DNA of 64,000 bases, from NCBI GenBank assembly GCA_042091275.1, contig JBELHR010000006.1, positions 11,230 through 75,229 on the forward strand, given 5' to 3'. Within the stretch, counting starts at the first letter, position 1. Each line of letters begins with the position of its first letter. This document shows, in pieces, positions 8,251 through 18,005 of the stretch. Made by a program: the position numbers and the translations under genes. The stretch comes from JBELHR01 sp042091275 (GTDB lineage Bacteria > Bacteroidota > Bacteroidia > Flavobacteriales > Flavobacteriaceae). The notes under the pieces are model-generated. The model was not told where the DNA came from. It saw nothing but the letters and a program-made list of their open reading frames with translations, and did not search any database.

Positions 8251-8279
8251 AAAAACCGGACTTTTAGTCCGGTTTTTTT
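8251..8279 (+). terminator. eno terminator
   Basis: Perfect inverted repeat AAAAACCGGAC (8251-8261), loop TTTTA, GTCCGGTTTTT (8267-8277), ending in a T run, 20 bp after the eno stop. Confidence 0.92.
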
Positions 8280-8292
8280 ATGATTTTAATGC

Positions 8293-8322
8293 TTGAAAAA
8301 CACTAGTTTTTTTGTAAATTCG
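8293..8322 (+). promoter_or_regulatory. Candidate gltA promoter
   Basis: TTG at 8293-8295, a 19-base spacer, and TAAATTCG at 8315-8322. This matches the Bacteroidota housekeeping pattern TTG-N19-TAnnTTTG with one mismatch. It lies between the eno terminator and the gltA start codon at 8360, leaving a leader of about 30 bases. Confidence 0.5.
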
Positions 8323-8359
8323 GCAGGTGAAATAATAACTAATAAAATCAACAATATAA

Positions 8360-9646
8360 ATGTCGCAAACTGCAAAAATTGAATTCAATGGACAATCCTA
8401 CGAGTTCCCAGTTTATGAGGGAAGTGAAGGAGAATTGGCTATTGATATTAAAACATTGAGATCGATTACTAACGGCTTGATCACTATTGATCCTGGATTT
8501 AAAAATACAGGTTCTTGTAAAAGTGCTATTACTTTTTTAGACGGTGAGAAAGGAATCTTGCGTTACAGAGGTTATTCTATCGAACAATTGGCTGAAAAAG
8601 CTTCCTTTTTGGAGGTTGTTTATCTATTGATTTTTGGAGAATTACCAACTCGATCTGAATTAAAGCAGTTTCACAATGATATAAAATCAAAGGCTCTAGT
8701 CGATGAAGAAATGAAGAAAATCTTGGACGGTTTTCCTCAGTCTGCTCACCCGATGGGAGTTTTATCTGCTCTTACTTCTGCGCTTACGGCTTTTAATCCA
8801 AAAGCGGTTAATGTAGAGTCTGAAAAAGATATGTACTTGGCAATTGTAAAAATTCTTGCAAAATTCCCTGTCCTTGTGGCTTGGACATTGAGAAAGAAGA
8901 ACGGAATGCCACTGATTTATTCAGACAATTCTTTAGGTTATGTTCAGAATCTAGTGAAGATGATGTTCGAAAATCCTAACGAACCATATAAAGAAAATCC
9001 AATCGTAATTAGTGCGTTGAACAAACTACTAATCTTGCATGCAGATCACGAACAAAATTGTTCTACTTCTACGGTAAGAATTGTAGGGTCTTCTCACGCT
9101 GGTCTTTTTGCTTCTATTTCATCTGGTATATCTGCTCTTTGGGGACCATTACACGGTGGAGCTAACCAAGCAGTTATAGAAATGCTTGAAGCGATAAAAG
9201 AAGATGGTGGAGATTACCAAAAATATATAGCTAAAGCAAAAGACAAGAATGATCCTTTTAGATTGATGGGATTCGGACATAGAGTTTATAAAAACTTTGA
9301 TCCGAGAGCTAAAATCATCAAAAAGGCTGCCGAAGAAGTTTTAGATGAGTTGGGTATAGAAGATCCAGTATTGGATATCGCAAAAGGATTGGCAGAGGTT
9401 GCACTAAACGACGAGTACTTCAAGTCTAGAAACCTTTATCCTAATGTGGATTTCTACTCCGGTATTATATATCGCGCCTTAGGTATTCCTGTAGAGATGT
9501 TTACAGTTATGTTTGCTGTAGGTAGATTGCCAGGATGGATCGCTCAGTGGAGGGAAATGCGCTTGAACGGTGAACCAATTGGTAGACCGCGTCAACTGTA
9601 TGTCGGAGAGCCTGCTCGAGAGTTTATTCCAAAAGACGAACGTTAA
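8360..9646 (+). CDS. gltA: Citrate synthase
   Basis: Entry enzyme of the TCA cycle, condensing oxaloacetate and acetyl-CoA; 428 residues, the long GltA form with the N-terminal beta domain (MSQTAKIEFNGQSYEFPVYEG). Catalytic residues are visible: His in GPLHGGANQAV, His in GFGHRVYKNFDPRA, and Asp in NVDFYSGIIYRALG. Also RGYSIEQLAE and HADHEQNCSTSTVR. It is a single-gene unit bounded by a candidate promoter and a terminator. Confidence 0.97.
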   Translation: MSQTAKIEFNGQSYEFPVYEGSEGELAIDIKTLRSITNGLITIDPGFKNTGSCKSAITFLDGEKGILRYRGYSIEQLAEKASFLEVVYLLIFGELPTRSELKQFHNDIKSKALVDEEMKKILDGFPQSAHPMGVLSALTSALTAFNPKAVNVESEKDMYLAIVKILAKFPVLVAWTLRKKNGMPLIYSDNSLGYVQNLVKMMFENPNEPYKENPIVISALNKLLILHADHEQNCSTSTVRIVGSSHAGLFASISSGISALWGPLHGGANQAVIEMLEAIKEDGGDYQKYIAKAKDKNDPFRLMGFGHRVYKNFDPRAKIIKKAAEEVLDELGIEDPVLDIAKGLAEVALNDEYFKSRNLYPNVDFYSGIIYRALGIPVEMFTVMFAVGRLPGWIAQWREMRLNGEPIGRPRQLYVGEPAREFIPKDER

Positions 9647-9653
9647 AAACTAT

Positions 9654-9685
9654 AAAAAGCATCTATAAATTTAGATGCTTTTTTT
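9654..9685 (+). terminator. gltA terminator
   Basis: Perfect inverted repeat AAAAAGCATCTA (9654-9665) and TAGATGCTTTTT (9672-9683) around a 6-base loop, ending in a T run. Its T run ends only 11 bases before the start codon of the next gene. Confidence 0.9.
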
Positions 9686-9696
9686 ATATCATAATT

Positions 9697-10608
9697 ATGA
9701 AGTTAAATATCCAAAACGAAACTGGGCGTTTGCGATCTGTTGTATTGGGAAGAGCAGATTCTAACGGACCTACTCCGACTTTGGAGGAGTGCTACGATCC
9801 AAAATCAAAAGAGCATATCAAAGCGGGAACCTATCCCGTTGAATCGGATATGGTTGCAGAAATAGAGTCTGTAAAGTCCGTTTTTGAAAAGCACAATGTA
9901 GAAGTTTATAGACCGCATCTAATAGAGAATTACAATCAAATTTTTGCTAGGGACATCGCATGTGTTCTATTTGATACTTTAGTGATATCAAATATTTTGC
10001 CCGATCGAGACAAGGAGATTGAAGCCATTCAATATATCATCGATCAAATTGATTCTGACAAAATACTCCGCCTGCCAGAAGAGGCTCATTTGGAAGGTGG
10101 TGACATCATGCCATGTGGAGACTATATCTTTGTGGGAACTTATTATGGAGCCGATTATCCGGATTATATTACTGCAAGAACCAATAGTGCGGCAGTTTCT
10201 TTTCTAAAAGAGAGTTTTCCGACTAAAACGGTAAAGACCTTTAATCTTAGAAAATCTAATACAGTAGCAGAGGACAATGCCTTGCATTTGGATTGTTGTT
10301 TCCAGCCTGTAGGTAAGGAATATGCTATTATTCATAAAAATGGATTTCTCAACGAAGAGGAATATAATTGGTTAATGGACTTTTACGGAGAGGATCGCGT
10401 TTTTGAAATTACAAAAAGAGAGATGTATGATATGAACTCTAATATCTTTTCTATCGCTCCAGACCTCGTTATTTCTGATGTCCGATTTAAGCGTTTAAAC
10501 TCTTGGATGCGCTCGAAAGGAATTGCTGTAGAGGAGGTTTCTTATGGAGAAATTGCAAAACAGGAAGGATTATTGCGTTGTTCAACTTTACCCTTATATA
10601 GAAATTAA
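9697..10608 (+). CDS. Dimethylarginine dimethylaminohydrolase-like amidinohydrolase
   Basis: Arginine-deiminase-superfamily enzyme of 303 residues, with the family's pentein-fold catalytic residues: FARD at 83-86, EGGD at 133-136, His197 in NALHLDCC, and Cys295 in the C-terminal LLRCSTLPLYR. DDAH enzymes hydrolyse N-methylated arginines to citrulline and methylamines; flavobacterial relatives carry this family name but the substrate is not shown by sequence. An amidinotransferase or agmatine-type activity is an alternative. ctlX starts 1 bp after the stop, so the two are co-translated and may act in sequence (methylarginine to citrulline to ornithine). No room for a separate promoter after the gltA terminator is obvious. 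Confidence 0.85.
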   Translation: MKLNIQNETGRLRSVVLGRADSNGPTPTLEECYDPKSKEHIKAGTYPVESDMVAEIESVKSVFEKHNVEVYRPHLIENYNQIFARDIACVLFDTLVISNILPDRDKEIEAIQYIIDQIDSDKILRLPEEAHLEGGDIMPCGDYIFVGTYYGADYPDYITARTNSAAVSFLKESFPTKTVKTFNLRKSNTVAEDNALHLDCCFQPVGKEYAIIHKNGFLNEEEYNWLMDFYGEDRVFEITKREMYDMNSNIFSIAPDLVISDVRFKRLNSWMRSKGIAVEEVSYGEIAKQEGLLRCSTLPLYRN

Positions 10609-10609
10609 A

Positions 10610-11542
10610 ATGAAGCAGATTTCAAATCACCTATTGATGATTGAGCCTGTGAGTTTCTCAAAAAACGCTCAAACAGCAGTCAATAATTATTATCAAAAAG
10701 ATTCGGTTTTATCTCCTTTAGAAACCCAAGAACAAGCACTTACTGAATTTAAAAATTTTGCTGCGCTACTCCAAAGTAAGGGGATTGAAGTTACGGTAGT
10801 GAAGGATACTATCGATCCAGAAACCCCAGATTCTATCTTCCCAAACAATTGGATTTCTTTTCACGAAGATTCGAGAGTAGGTATTTATCCAATGTTTGCA
10901 GAGAATCGCAGGAATGAGGTCCGATTTGAGATTTTAGACGAACTCAAAACAAAAGGCTATCAGATTGGAGATATTGTGGATTTTCGAAAAGAAAGCTCCG
11001 AATTCTTTTTGGAAGGTACAGGTAGTATCGTTTTAGATCGTGCAAATAGGGTAGCGTATTGCGCCTTGTCACCCCGCGCAGATCGCGAGTTATTCAACAG
11101 ATTTTGTACAGAATTCTCTTTTAAAGCCATGATTTTTCACGCCTATCAAAATGTAGGAATAAGTAGAGAGCTTATCTATCACACCAATGTTATGATGTGT
11201 GTTGGGGATGCTTATGTAATCATCTGTTTGGACTGTGTGGATGATGTTGTGGAAAAAAACAGCTTAATCGAACAATTTAAAAAAGATGGTAAAGAGATAA
11301 TCACGGTCTCTGAAGACCAAGTGAATTCTTTTGCTGGTAATATGCTTCAGGTGCAAAATCAGTCTGGGGATAAGTTTTTGGTTATGTCCAAAGCTGCTCA
11401 CGACAGTCTAAGTGAGGAGCAAGTAAACAGAATTGAGAAGTTTAATCCCATTTTATCTAGCGACTTAACTACTATAGAAACTTGTGGTGGTGGAAGTGCC
11501 CGCTGCATGATGGCAGAGGTGTTTTTACCTAAGATTAGCTAA
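10610..11542 (+). CDS. ctlX: Citrulline hydrolase CtlX
   Basis: Second pentein-fold enzyme, 310 residues, matching the CtlX citrullinase family, which converts citrulline to ornithine, CO2 and ammonia. Key residues: FPNNWISFH near 77-85, the FFLEGTGSIVLDR segment near 132-144, His191 in IYHTNVMMCVG, and Cys299 in GGGSARCMMAEVFLP. The ATG at 10610 is chosen because MKQISNHLLMIEPVSF is the family N-terminus; an open frame extends further upstream but overlaps the previous gene. It ends 1 bp before the convergent tsaD stop. Confidence 0.9.
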   Translation: MKQISNHLLMIEPVSFSKNAQTAVNNYYQKDSVLSPLETQEQALTEFKNFAALLQSKGIEVTVVKDTIDPETPDSIFPNNWISFHEDSRVGIYPMFAENRRNEVRFEILDELKTKGYQIGDIVDFRKESSEFFLEGTGSIVLDRANRVAYCALSPRADRELFNRFCTEFSFKAMIFHAYQNVGISRELIYHTNVMMCVGDAYVIICLDCVDDVVEKNSLIEQFKKDGKEIITVSEDQVNSFAGNMLQVQNQSGDKFLVMSKAAHDSLSEEQVNRIEKFNPILSSDLTTIETCGGGSARCMMAEVFLPKIS

Positions 11543-11543
11543 A

Positions 11544-12572
11544 TTAATGATCTACTTTTAAACGGGCTTTGGCGCTTACAGAAACATCGCTGAAGTCTTG
11601 TTTTAAATATTTGAGATAACCACTGATTGCAATCATCGCTGCATTATCTGTTGTGTATTCAAATTTTGGAATATAACAGGACCAATTCATCTGCTGTTCT
11701 GCAGCTCTAAGTCTTTTTCGAATTTCTGAATTAGCAGATACCCCACCAGCTATTGCAACGTGCTTTATACCAGTTTGTTCAACTGCATTTTTCACTTTGT
11801 CCATTAGGATACTGACTATTGTATTTTGAATGGAGGCGCAAATGTCAAAGAGATTTTCTTCGATAAATTTAGGGTTTGTCTTTTGTTGCTTTTGGATGAA
11901 GTATAAAATAGCAGTTTTCAGTCCGCTAAAAGAGAAATCCATTGGATTGACTTTCGGTTTTGTAAAGCGAAATGCCTTAGGGTTTCCTTTTTGCGCATAT
12001 TTATCTATTAACGGGCCTCCCGGATAAGGTAGACCTAAAATTTTGGCAGATTTGTCAAAAGCCTCTCCAACAGCGTCATCTATCGTTTCTCCGAGAATGG
12101 TCATTTTAAAATAATCTTCCACTTTTACTATTTGTGTATGCCCACCGCTAATGGTCAAACACAGAAAAGGAAAAGGAGGTTTTTTCTGTTCTTCCTCCTC
12201 TATAAAATGTGCCAATATATGCGCTTGCATATGATTGACTTCAATTAGAGGTATTCCTAAGCTCAGCGCCATGGATTTTGCAAAAGAAGTACCAACTAAT
12301 AAAGAACCCATAAGTCCTGGCCCAGATGTAAAACAAATGGCGTTTAAATCTTTTTTTTCTATTCCAGCTTCTTTTAATGCCTGATGCACTACTGGGACAA
12401 TGTGCTGTTGGTGAGCGCGCGAGGCTAACTCGGGAACGACTCCACCATATTTTGCGTGAATCTCTTGATTTGCGACAATGTTAGAAAGTATTTTTCCATT
12501 GTGTATCACTGAAGCACTGGTATCATCACAAGAGGATTCAATACCCAATAAGTAAATATCATTATTTGACAT
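11544..12572 (-). CDS. tsaD: tRNA N6-adenosine threonylcarbamoyltransferase TsaD
   Basis: Transfers threonylcarbamoyl to A37 of ANN-decoding tRNAs, working with TsaB, TsaC and TsaE. 342 residues. The metal-binding HMQAH is at 114-118, SGGHTQI follows around 142-148, and the C-terminal AIAGGVSANSEIRKRL and TTDNAAMIAISGYLK segments are typical. ATG at 12572. Tail-to-tail with ctlX and divergent from tamB. A perfect -7 box lies just upstream on this strand. Confidence 0.97.
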   Translation of the reverse strand: MSNNDIYLLGIESSCDDTSASVIHNGKILSNIVANQEIHAKYGGVVPELASRAHQQHIVPVVHQALKEAGIEKKDLNAICFTSGPGLMGSLLVGTSFAKSMALSLGIPLIEVNHMQAHILAHFIEEEEQKKPPFPFLCLTISGGHTQIVKVEDYFKMTILGETIDDAVGEAFDKSAKILGLPYPGGPLIDKYAQKGNPKAFRFTKPKVNPMDFSFSGLKTAILYFIQKQQKTNPKFIEENLFDICASIQNTIVSILMDKVKNAVEQTGIKHVAIAGGVSANSEIRKRLRAAEQQMNWSCYIPKFEYTTDNAAMIAISGYLKYLKQDFSDVSVSAKARLKVDH

Positions 12573-12590
12573 AATAGTATTAATTTAGAG

Positions 12591-12598
12591 CAAAATTA
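12591..12598 (-). promoter_or_regulatory. Candidate -7 box for tsaD
   Basis: Read on the minus strand, TAATTTTG is a perfect TAnnTTTG box, about 19 bases upstream of the tsaD start codon. No TTG is found at the expected -33 distance, so the match is partial. It sits in the very short gap to the divergent tamB gene. Confidence 0.4.
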
Positions 12599-12604
12599 CA
12601 TCTT

Positions 12605-15600
12605 ATAAAACGATTTAAGAAAATACTCGCTCGAATTTTACTGAGCCTCTTGGTAGTTGCCATTTTGCTAAGTGCTTCTTTAGCCCTAAAACCAGTAAAG
12701 GTTTTTTTGGGAAAGGAAGTGACTGCTTTATTGAATGAGAAGTATCAAGTAAACCTGAGTATTGATGAGATTGATTTGTCTTATTTAGGGACAGTCGGAC
12801 TCACCAACACCGTAATTATAGATGAGCATCAAGACACCTTGATCACTTTAGAACATTTAGAAACTTCTGTGGTAAATATTCATAATATTTTGAATAATAA
12901 TCTAAAGTTGAACAATGTTATTTTGCGGAATGGAGTTTTTAATTTAAAGACTTACAAAGGAGAGTCTCGCTCAAATTTTAATACGTTTGTAGATCACTTT
13001 CGTCCTAAAAAAAAGGGAGAGAAAAAGGCTTTTATTCTCAAAGGAGAGAGCTTAGAACTCTCTAATATGGACTTCTTTCTGATCGATGAAAATAAAAGTA
13101 AATCCCAAATAGTATCCTATCAGAATATTTCCGGAGGAATTGATCATTTATATGTCTATCCCAAAAGTGTCGAGATTGGTCTGCGGTCTATTGGGATGAG
13201 AGACAGTTATGATATAAATTACGATAACCTATCTGTTAATTTTCAATACACACCCTCCGAAATGCGATTTATCGATTTGGACTTAAAGACCGAATTCTCT
13301 CATATTGATGCTGACATTATTTGTTTTTATGAGGGACCTGAGGATTTAAAGAAATTTGGAGATAAGGTCCTTATTAAAGGAGAATTTGAACCCTCTTATG
13401 TCTCCGTTATTGAACTGAGTAAATTTATTCCTTTGATAGAATCGGATCAAGTGTTGAGTTTTAATTCGCGTATGGAGGGAACGCTCAATGATTTTTATCT
13501 CGAAGATTTTGATTTGACTTCGGATTCAGGTCTGGAATTGAAAGGAGACTTTGAGATTGAGAATCTAATTGATAAAAATAGAGCTCCAAAAATTTCGGCT
13601 GAAATCGACTTTACAGAATTTACCTATTCTAATTTAAAAGAGACCTTTCCAACTTTAATAGGCCAATACCTTCCCTCCGTAGTGGATAACTTGGGAACTG
13701 TTGTTTTTCAAGGTAATCTCGAATTTGAGGATAAAAAATTGAATTCAAAATTAGTAGCCAAAACCGATTTAGGGGGAGTGGTTACCTCTATTGAATTGGG
13801 TAATTTAGGAAATAAAGAAGGGGAAATAAGCTATATTGGGGAATTGATTTTGGAAGATTTTGATATCGGTACATTTGCTAAAGATCCGAGATTGAATCGC
13901 GTTTCCCTAAAGGCGGATATCGAAGGAGAGGGATTTCAAATAGGAACTTTGGGATCTTCATTTTCAGGAGATATATACAGCTTGGATTTTTTGAATTATA
14001 CCTATGAAAATATTTATGCAATTGGGGATTTTTATGCGAATCAGTTTGAGGGAAGAATAGAGGTTAGTGACGACAATCTAAATGTGGATTTCAGTGGTTT
14101 GGCAGATTTGAGTTCGGAACTGAATAATTTTGATTTTAAAGCTTCTGTTGGTTTTGCAAATCTCCATGCTCTCGGTTTAGTAAAGCACGATTCTGTTTCC
14201 GTTTTTAAAGGAGATTTGGATATAGATGTCGTAGGTAATAGTTTTGACAACATTATCGGTGTATCTCGATTTGACAATATTACCTATCAAAGTGCAAAAC
14301 AAGAATATTACTTTGAAACGCTTCAGATTTCATCTTCCAACAAAAATGGGGTAAAATCATTTCGAGTAGAATCAAAGGATGTGATTGACGGTTATTTGAA
14401 TGGCTATTTCAAATTTGCGGATCTCCCTAAATTATTTACAAACACAATTGGTTATCAACTCAGTAAATATGAGGCTGAGGATTTGGAGGACAACCAATAT
14501 TTAAATTTTGAATTTAATATTTACAAAAAAGTGGTGGAGCTCTTTCTCCCTCAGATACGAGTATCCGAAAATACTTTTGTCAAAGGGGTTTTAAAGGACG
14601 AGACTGAATTATTTCAACTGGATTACAGAGCACCAGAACTACTAATTGGAAGGAATTATTTCAAGGATATTAGCTTGCAATTTGATACCGAATCAAAGGA
14701 TACATTGGGTAGTTTGAAAGTTAGTTTGTACAAAAATGAAAAGTACGAAATACAGGATTTAGACTTGAGTAATTTTATTCAGCGAGACACCCTATATTTT
14801 GATGCCGACTTTGTAGGAGGACAGGACAAAAGCGAAAAATTTGATTTAGATTTTTATTTTTCTTTTGAAGAAGACAATCAGGGAGTATTTGGATTTAGAA
14901 AGTCTGAAATAAATTTTAGAGATAATTCTTGGTTTATTAACGAAGAAAATGATTTTTCTACAAATCGAATAGATCTTGATTTTGATAAAGAAATCTATAA
15001 TATTTCACAGATATCTTTGGGCTATGAAAACCAATATATTTCTATAGAGGGTATGGTTAGAGATAGTACGCACAAAGATCTAGCTATTTCCATAAGAGAA
15101 TTAGAATTGTCCGATGTTAGCCCTTATGTAGACTCCCTTAGTTTAGAGGGATTGATCAATGGGAATATTGACTTTGTGCAAGAGGAGGGATACTATACTC
15201 CAACAGGGGAGTTACTGATATCAAATTTGAAAATAAACGATTCTGAACAAGGGGATTTACAAGCCCAAATAGAATCTGTTGACGGATCCTTAGATAAATA
15301 CTTTCTCGGTCTGAATTTAAAAAGAGAAGCCTTTAAGGGATTTTCAGCTACTGGTTTTATTGACTTGGAAGGAGAGGTGCCTCGCATAGATTTGGATTCG
15401 AAATTGGATGAGTTTAAATTGGATTTATTTTCTCCTTTGGGTAAACAAGTACTTTCTAAAATAAGAGGAACGGCATCCGGTTCTTTTAAGTTACAAGGCC
15501 CACTGAACAATCCAAATATGGATGGAATTTTAACGCTTTCAGATGCTGGACTAAAGTTCCCCTATTTAAATATTGATTTTGATTTTGTCGGACAACCGAG

Positions 15601-17071
15601 GATAGCTTTATCTGATCAGTCCTTTATTTTAGAGGATTTGACCCTGAGAGACACAAAATATCAAACAGAAGGTGCTTTGAACGGTAGAGTCTCTCATAAA
15701 CGCTTTGCTAACTGGAATTTGGAATTACATATTTTGAGTAAGAAGCTCCTTGCTTTGGATACCCAAGAAACCGAGACCTCTCTATTTTATGGAACTGCTT
15801 TTATCGACGGAAATGCCAATATCTCTGGTTTGGCAGAAAATCTTACCATAGATGTAACGGCAACAACTCTGGAAGGCACAGAGTTTTATATTCCCTTGAG
15901 TGACGTCAAAACTGTTGAACAGTCGAACTTGATAAGCTTTAAGACTAAAGATATCAAAAGTAACTTGTTTGATTATATGGAGTTATCTGAGTTTGAAAAG
16001 GTCAAAGGTTTGAGTATGAACTTTAATCTGGATATAACTAAAGATGCTGTTGCTGAGATAGTTATTGATAAAAAATCGGGATCTTCCTTGAGAGGAAGCG
16101 GAACAGGAAATCTAGTTTTGGAAATTGATACCAAGGGGAAATTTAATATGTTTGGAGACTTTACTATCGATCGAGGAAACTATAATTTTTCTTATGGAGG
16201 AATAATAAACAAACCATTTAAAGCCAGAAAAGGAGGAACTATTTCTTGGACAGGAAACCCCTATTTGGCGGAATTAAATATCGATGCAGTACATACAGTT
16301 TACGCAAATCCAAAGTCGCTCTTGGAAAATTTAAATACGAATCGTAGAATTCCAGTAGATTTGGTGACTCGTATAACAGGAGAGCTTTATTCGACAGAGC
16401 AAGAATTTGATATTGTTATCCCAAATTCTAGTTCTACAGTTAGTAATGAGTTAGATTTTATTTTAAATAATAACGATACTAATGAGCGTATGCGTCAGTT
16501 CTTTTCTCTGTTGATCACTAAGAACTTCTTTAATGAAAATAATAATTCTAACGCTGGTGGATCTGCAATTACAGGAACTACCTCTGATCTTATATCCGGT
16601 GTTTTATCTGACATCTTAAATAGTCCGGATAGTAAACTTCAGTTGGATGTGGGGTATTCTGTAGCGGATAGATCCACTGTGGATAATTTAAATGTAGGAG
16701 ATCAGTTTGATATTGCAGGAGAAATACAGCTCAGTGATAGAGTACTTATTAATGGGAATATGGGAATTCCTGTTGGAACGGGTTCGGATAACTCTGTAGT
16801 AGGGGAAGTAAAGGTGGAGTTTTTGATGAATGAGGAGGGTTCTTTTAGAACTACAATTTTTAATCGTCAAAACGAGATTCAATACAGCGACGAAGAAGAG
16901 GGTTATACCCAAGGAGTTGGAATGTCCTATCAGATTGATTTTGATAGACTTAGTGAGGTTTGGGCTAAATTCAGAAAAAAGAGAAAGAGGATTACCCAAC
17001 CTGAGGATATGGATAACCTTCAAAATGAAGAATTTAAAGATTTAATATATATTGTGCCAAACGGATTTTAA
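12605..17071 (+). CDS. tamB: Translocation/assembly module TamB-like protein
   Basis: Very large (about 1,490 residues) inner-membrane-anchored protein with a long periplasmic beta-rich body and a C-terminal DUF490/TamB domain (about the last 400 residues, with GNLVLEIDTKGKFNMFGDFTIDRG, GNYNFSYGGIINKPFKARKGGTISWTGNPY and QLDVGYSV). The family bridges inner and outer membranes for lipid transport or barrel assembly. The first canonical start codon is TTG at 12650, but that cuts through the signal anchor. The frame stays open to 12584 and reads IKRFKKILARILLSLLVVAI from 12605, the usual basic-plus-hydrophobic N-terminus with ATA where ATG is expected. I give 12605 as the likely start; 12650 is the conservative one. 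Followed 28 bp later by the nucleotidyltransferase gene. Confidence 0.85.
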   Translation: MKRFKKILARILLSLLVVAILLSASLALKPVKVFLGKEVTALLNEKYQVNLSIDEIDLSYLGTVGLTNTVIIDEHQDTLITLEHLETSVVNIHNILNNNLKLNNVILRNGVFNLKTYKGESRSNFNTFVDHFRPKKKGEKKAFILKGESLELSNMDFFLIDENKSKSQIVSYQNISGGIDHLYVYPKSVEIGLRSIGMRDSYDINYDNLSVNFQYTPSEMRFIDLDLKTEFSHIDADIICFYEGPEDLKKFGDKVLIKGEFEPSYVSVIELSKFIPLIESDQVLSFNSRMEGTLNDFYLEDFDLTSDSGLELKGDFEIENLIDKNRAPKISAEIDFTEFTYSNLKETFPTLIGQYLPSVVDNLGTVVFQGNLEFEDKKLNSKLVAKTDLGGVVTSIELGNLGNKEGEISYIGELILEDFDIGTFAKDPRLNRVSLKADIEGEGFQIGTLGSSFSGDIYSLDFLNYTYENIYAIGDFYANQFEGRIEVSDDNLNVDFSGLADLSSELNNFDFKASVGFANLHALGLVKHDSVSVFKGDLDIDVVGNSFDNIIGVSRFDNITYQSAKQEYYFETLQISSSNKNGVKSFRVESKDVIDGYLNGYFKFADLPKLFTNTIGYQLSKYEAEDLEDNQYLNFEFNIYKKVVELFLPQIRVSENTFVKGVLKDETELFQLDYRAPELLIGRNYFKDISLQFDTESKDTLGSLKVSLYKNEKYEIQDLDLSNFIQRDTLYFDADFVGGQDKSEKFDLDFYFSFEEDNQGVFGFRKSEINFRDNSWFINEENDFSTNRIDLDFDKEIYNISQISLGYENQYISIEGMVRDSTHKDLAISIRELELSDVSPYVDSLSLEGLINGNIDFVQEEGYYTPTGELLISNLKINDSEQGDLQAQIESVDGSLDKYFLGLNLKREAFKGFSATGFIDLEGEVPRIDLDSKLDEFKLDLFSPLGKQVLSKIRGTASGSFKLQGPLNNPNMDGILTLSDAGLKFPYLNIDFDFVGQPRIALSDQSFILEDLTLRDTKYQTEGALNGRVSHKRFANWNLELHILSKKLLALDTQETETSLFYGTAFIDGNANISGLAENLTIDVTATTLEGTEFYIPLSDVKTVEQSNLISFKTKDIKSNLFDYMELSEFEKVKGLSMNFNLDITKDAVAEIVIDKKSGSSLRGSGTGNLVLEIDTKGKFNMFGDFTIDRGNYNFSYGGIINKPFKARKGGTISWTGNPYLAELNIDAVHTVYANPKSLLENLNTNRRIPVDLVTRITGELYSTEQEFDIVIPNSSSTVSNELDFILNNNDTNERMRQFFSLLITKNFFNENNNSNAGGSAITGTTSDLISGVLSDILNSPDSKLQLDVGYSVADRSTVDNLNVGDQFDIAGEIQLSDRVLINGNMGIPVGTGSDNSVVGEVKVEFLMNEEGSFRTTIFNRQNEIQYSDEEEGYTQGVGMSYQIDFDRLSEVWAKFRKKRKRITQPEDMDNLQNEEFKDLIYIVPNGF

Positions 17072-17099
17072 TATTATTTTGGCTCCAAAAAAAAGTTTT

Positions 17100-18005
17100 A
17101 TGAGTAAAAAGACACTGGTAATTTTAGCTGCAGGAATGGGAAGCCGTTACGGAGGACTAAAGCAGATGGATACCATGACATCAGAGGGAGACACCATTAT
17201 TGACTTTTCGATTTACGATGCGATAGAGGCTGGTTTCAATAAAGTAGTTTTTATCATTCGAGAGAGTTTTAAAGAATCTTTTCAAGAGATTTTTGATAAG
17301 AAGTTAGAAGGTAAAATTGAAGTTCATTATGTATGCCAAGAGTTGGACAAAGTTCCAAATGGATTTTCCAATCCTGATAGAGTAAAACCATGGGGTACTG
17401 CTCATGCAATTTTGATGGCAAAAGATTGTGTTCAAGAAAATTTTGTTGTTATCAATGCGGATGATTTTTATTCTAGGGGCGCTTACCAAACCATTTCGGA
17501 TCAATTGGACAAAATGGATGGAGCCACTTTTGATATGACCATGGTGGGGTATGAATTGAAAAATACGCTTTCGGATAATGGTTATGTTTCGAGAGGACAG
17601 TGCTATGCAAATACATCTGGAATTTTAGAGAATGTGGTAGAGAGAACCCATATTGAAAAGATGGACGGTGGCCTTTATTACAAAGACGATAATGAAAACC
17701 TAGTAGCTATTGATGGAGATACCATAGTTTCTATGAACTTTTGGGGTTTTACGCCGAGGTTGTTTGAGGAACTAGAAAGAGAATTCAGCGTGTTTTTGGA
17801 CCAAAAAGGTATGGAGCTTAAATCCGAATATTTTATTCCTTCTGTGGTAAATAAGTTAATCCAAGAAGATAGAGGGCAGGTTGAGGTTTTGACTTCCGAT
17901 GCCAAATGGTTAGGTGTTACCTATGGAGAGGATAAACCAGTAGTTGAGAAAGCCATTAAATCTCTAAAAGATCAAGGTACTTATCCTAAATATCTTTGGA
18001 GTTAA
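17100..18005 (+). CDS. Sugar-phosphate nucleotidyltransferase family protein
   Basis: NTP-transferase of 301 residues with the signature LAAGMGSRYGGLKQM (nucleotide-binding loop), KPWGTAHAILMAKD, and the metal-binding Asp pair in FVVINADDFYSRGAY. Such enzymes join a sugar 1-phosphate to an NTP to give an NDP-sugar; the sugar cannot be read from the sequence. ATG at 17100 chosen because the P-loop begins a few residues later. The next gene, a sugar-kinase-like protein, overlaps its 3' end by 10 bp, suggesting a two-step activation pathway (kinase then nucleotidyltransferase), as in AmgK/MurU-type cell-wall recycling. Confidence 0.8.
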   Translation: MSKKTLVILAAGMGSRYGGLKQMDTMTSEGDTIIDFSIYDAIEAGFNKVVFIIRESFKESFQEIFDKKLEGKIEVHYVCQELDKVPNGFSNPDRVKPWGTAHAILMAKDCVQENFVVINADDFYSRGAYQTISDQLDKMDGATFDMTMVGYELKNTLSDNGYVSRGQCYANTSGILENVVERTHIEKMDGGLYYKDDNENLVAIDGDTIVSMNFWGFTPRLFEELEREFSVFLDQKGMELKSEYFIPSVVNKLIQEDRGQVEVLTSDAKWLGVTYGEDKPVVEKAIKSLKDQGTYPKYLWS

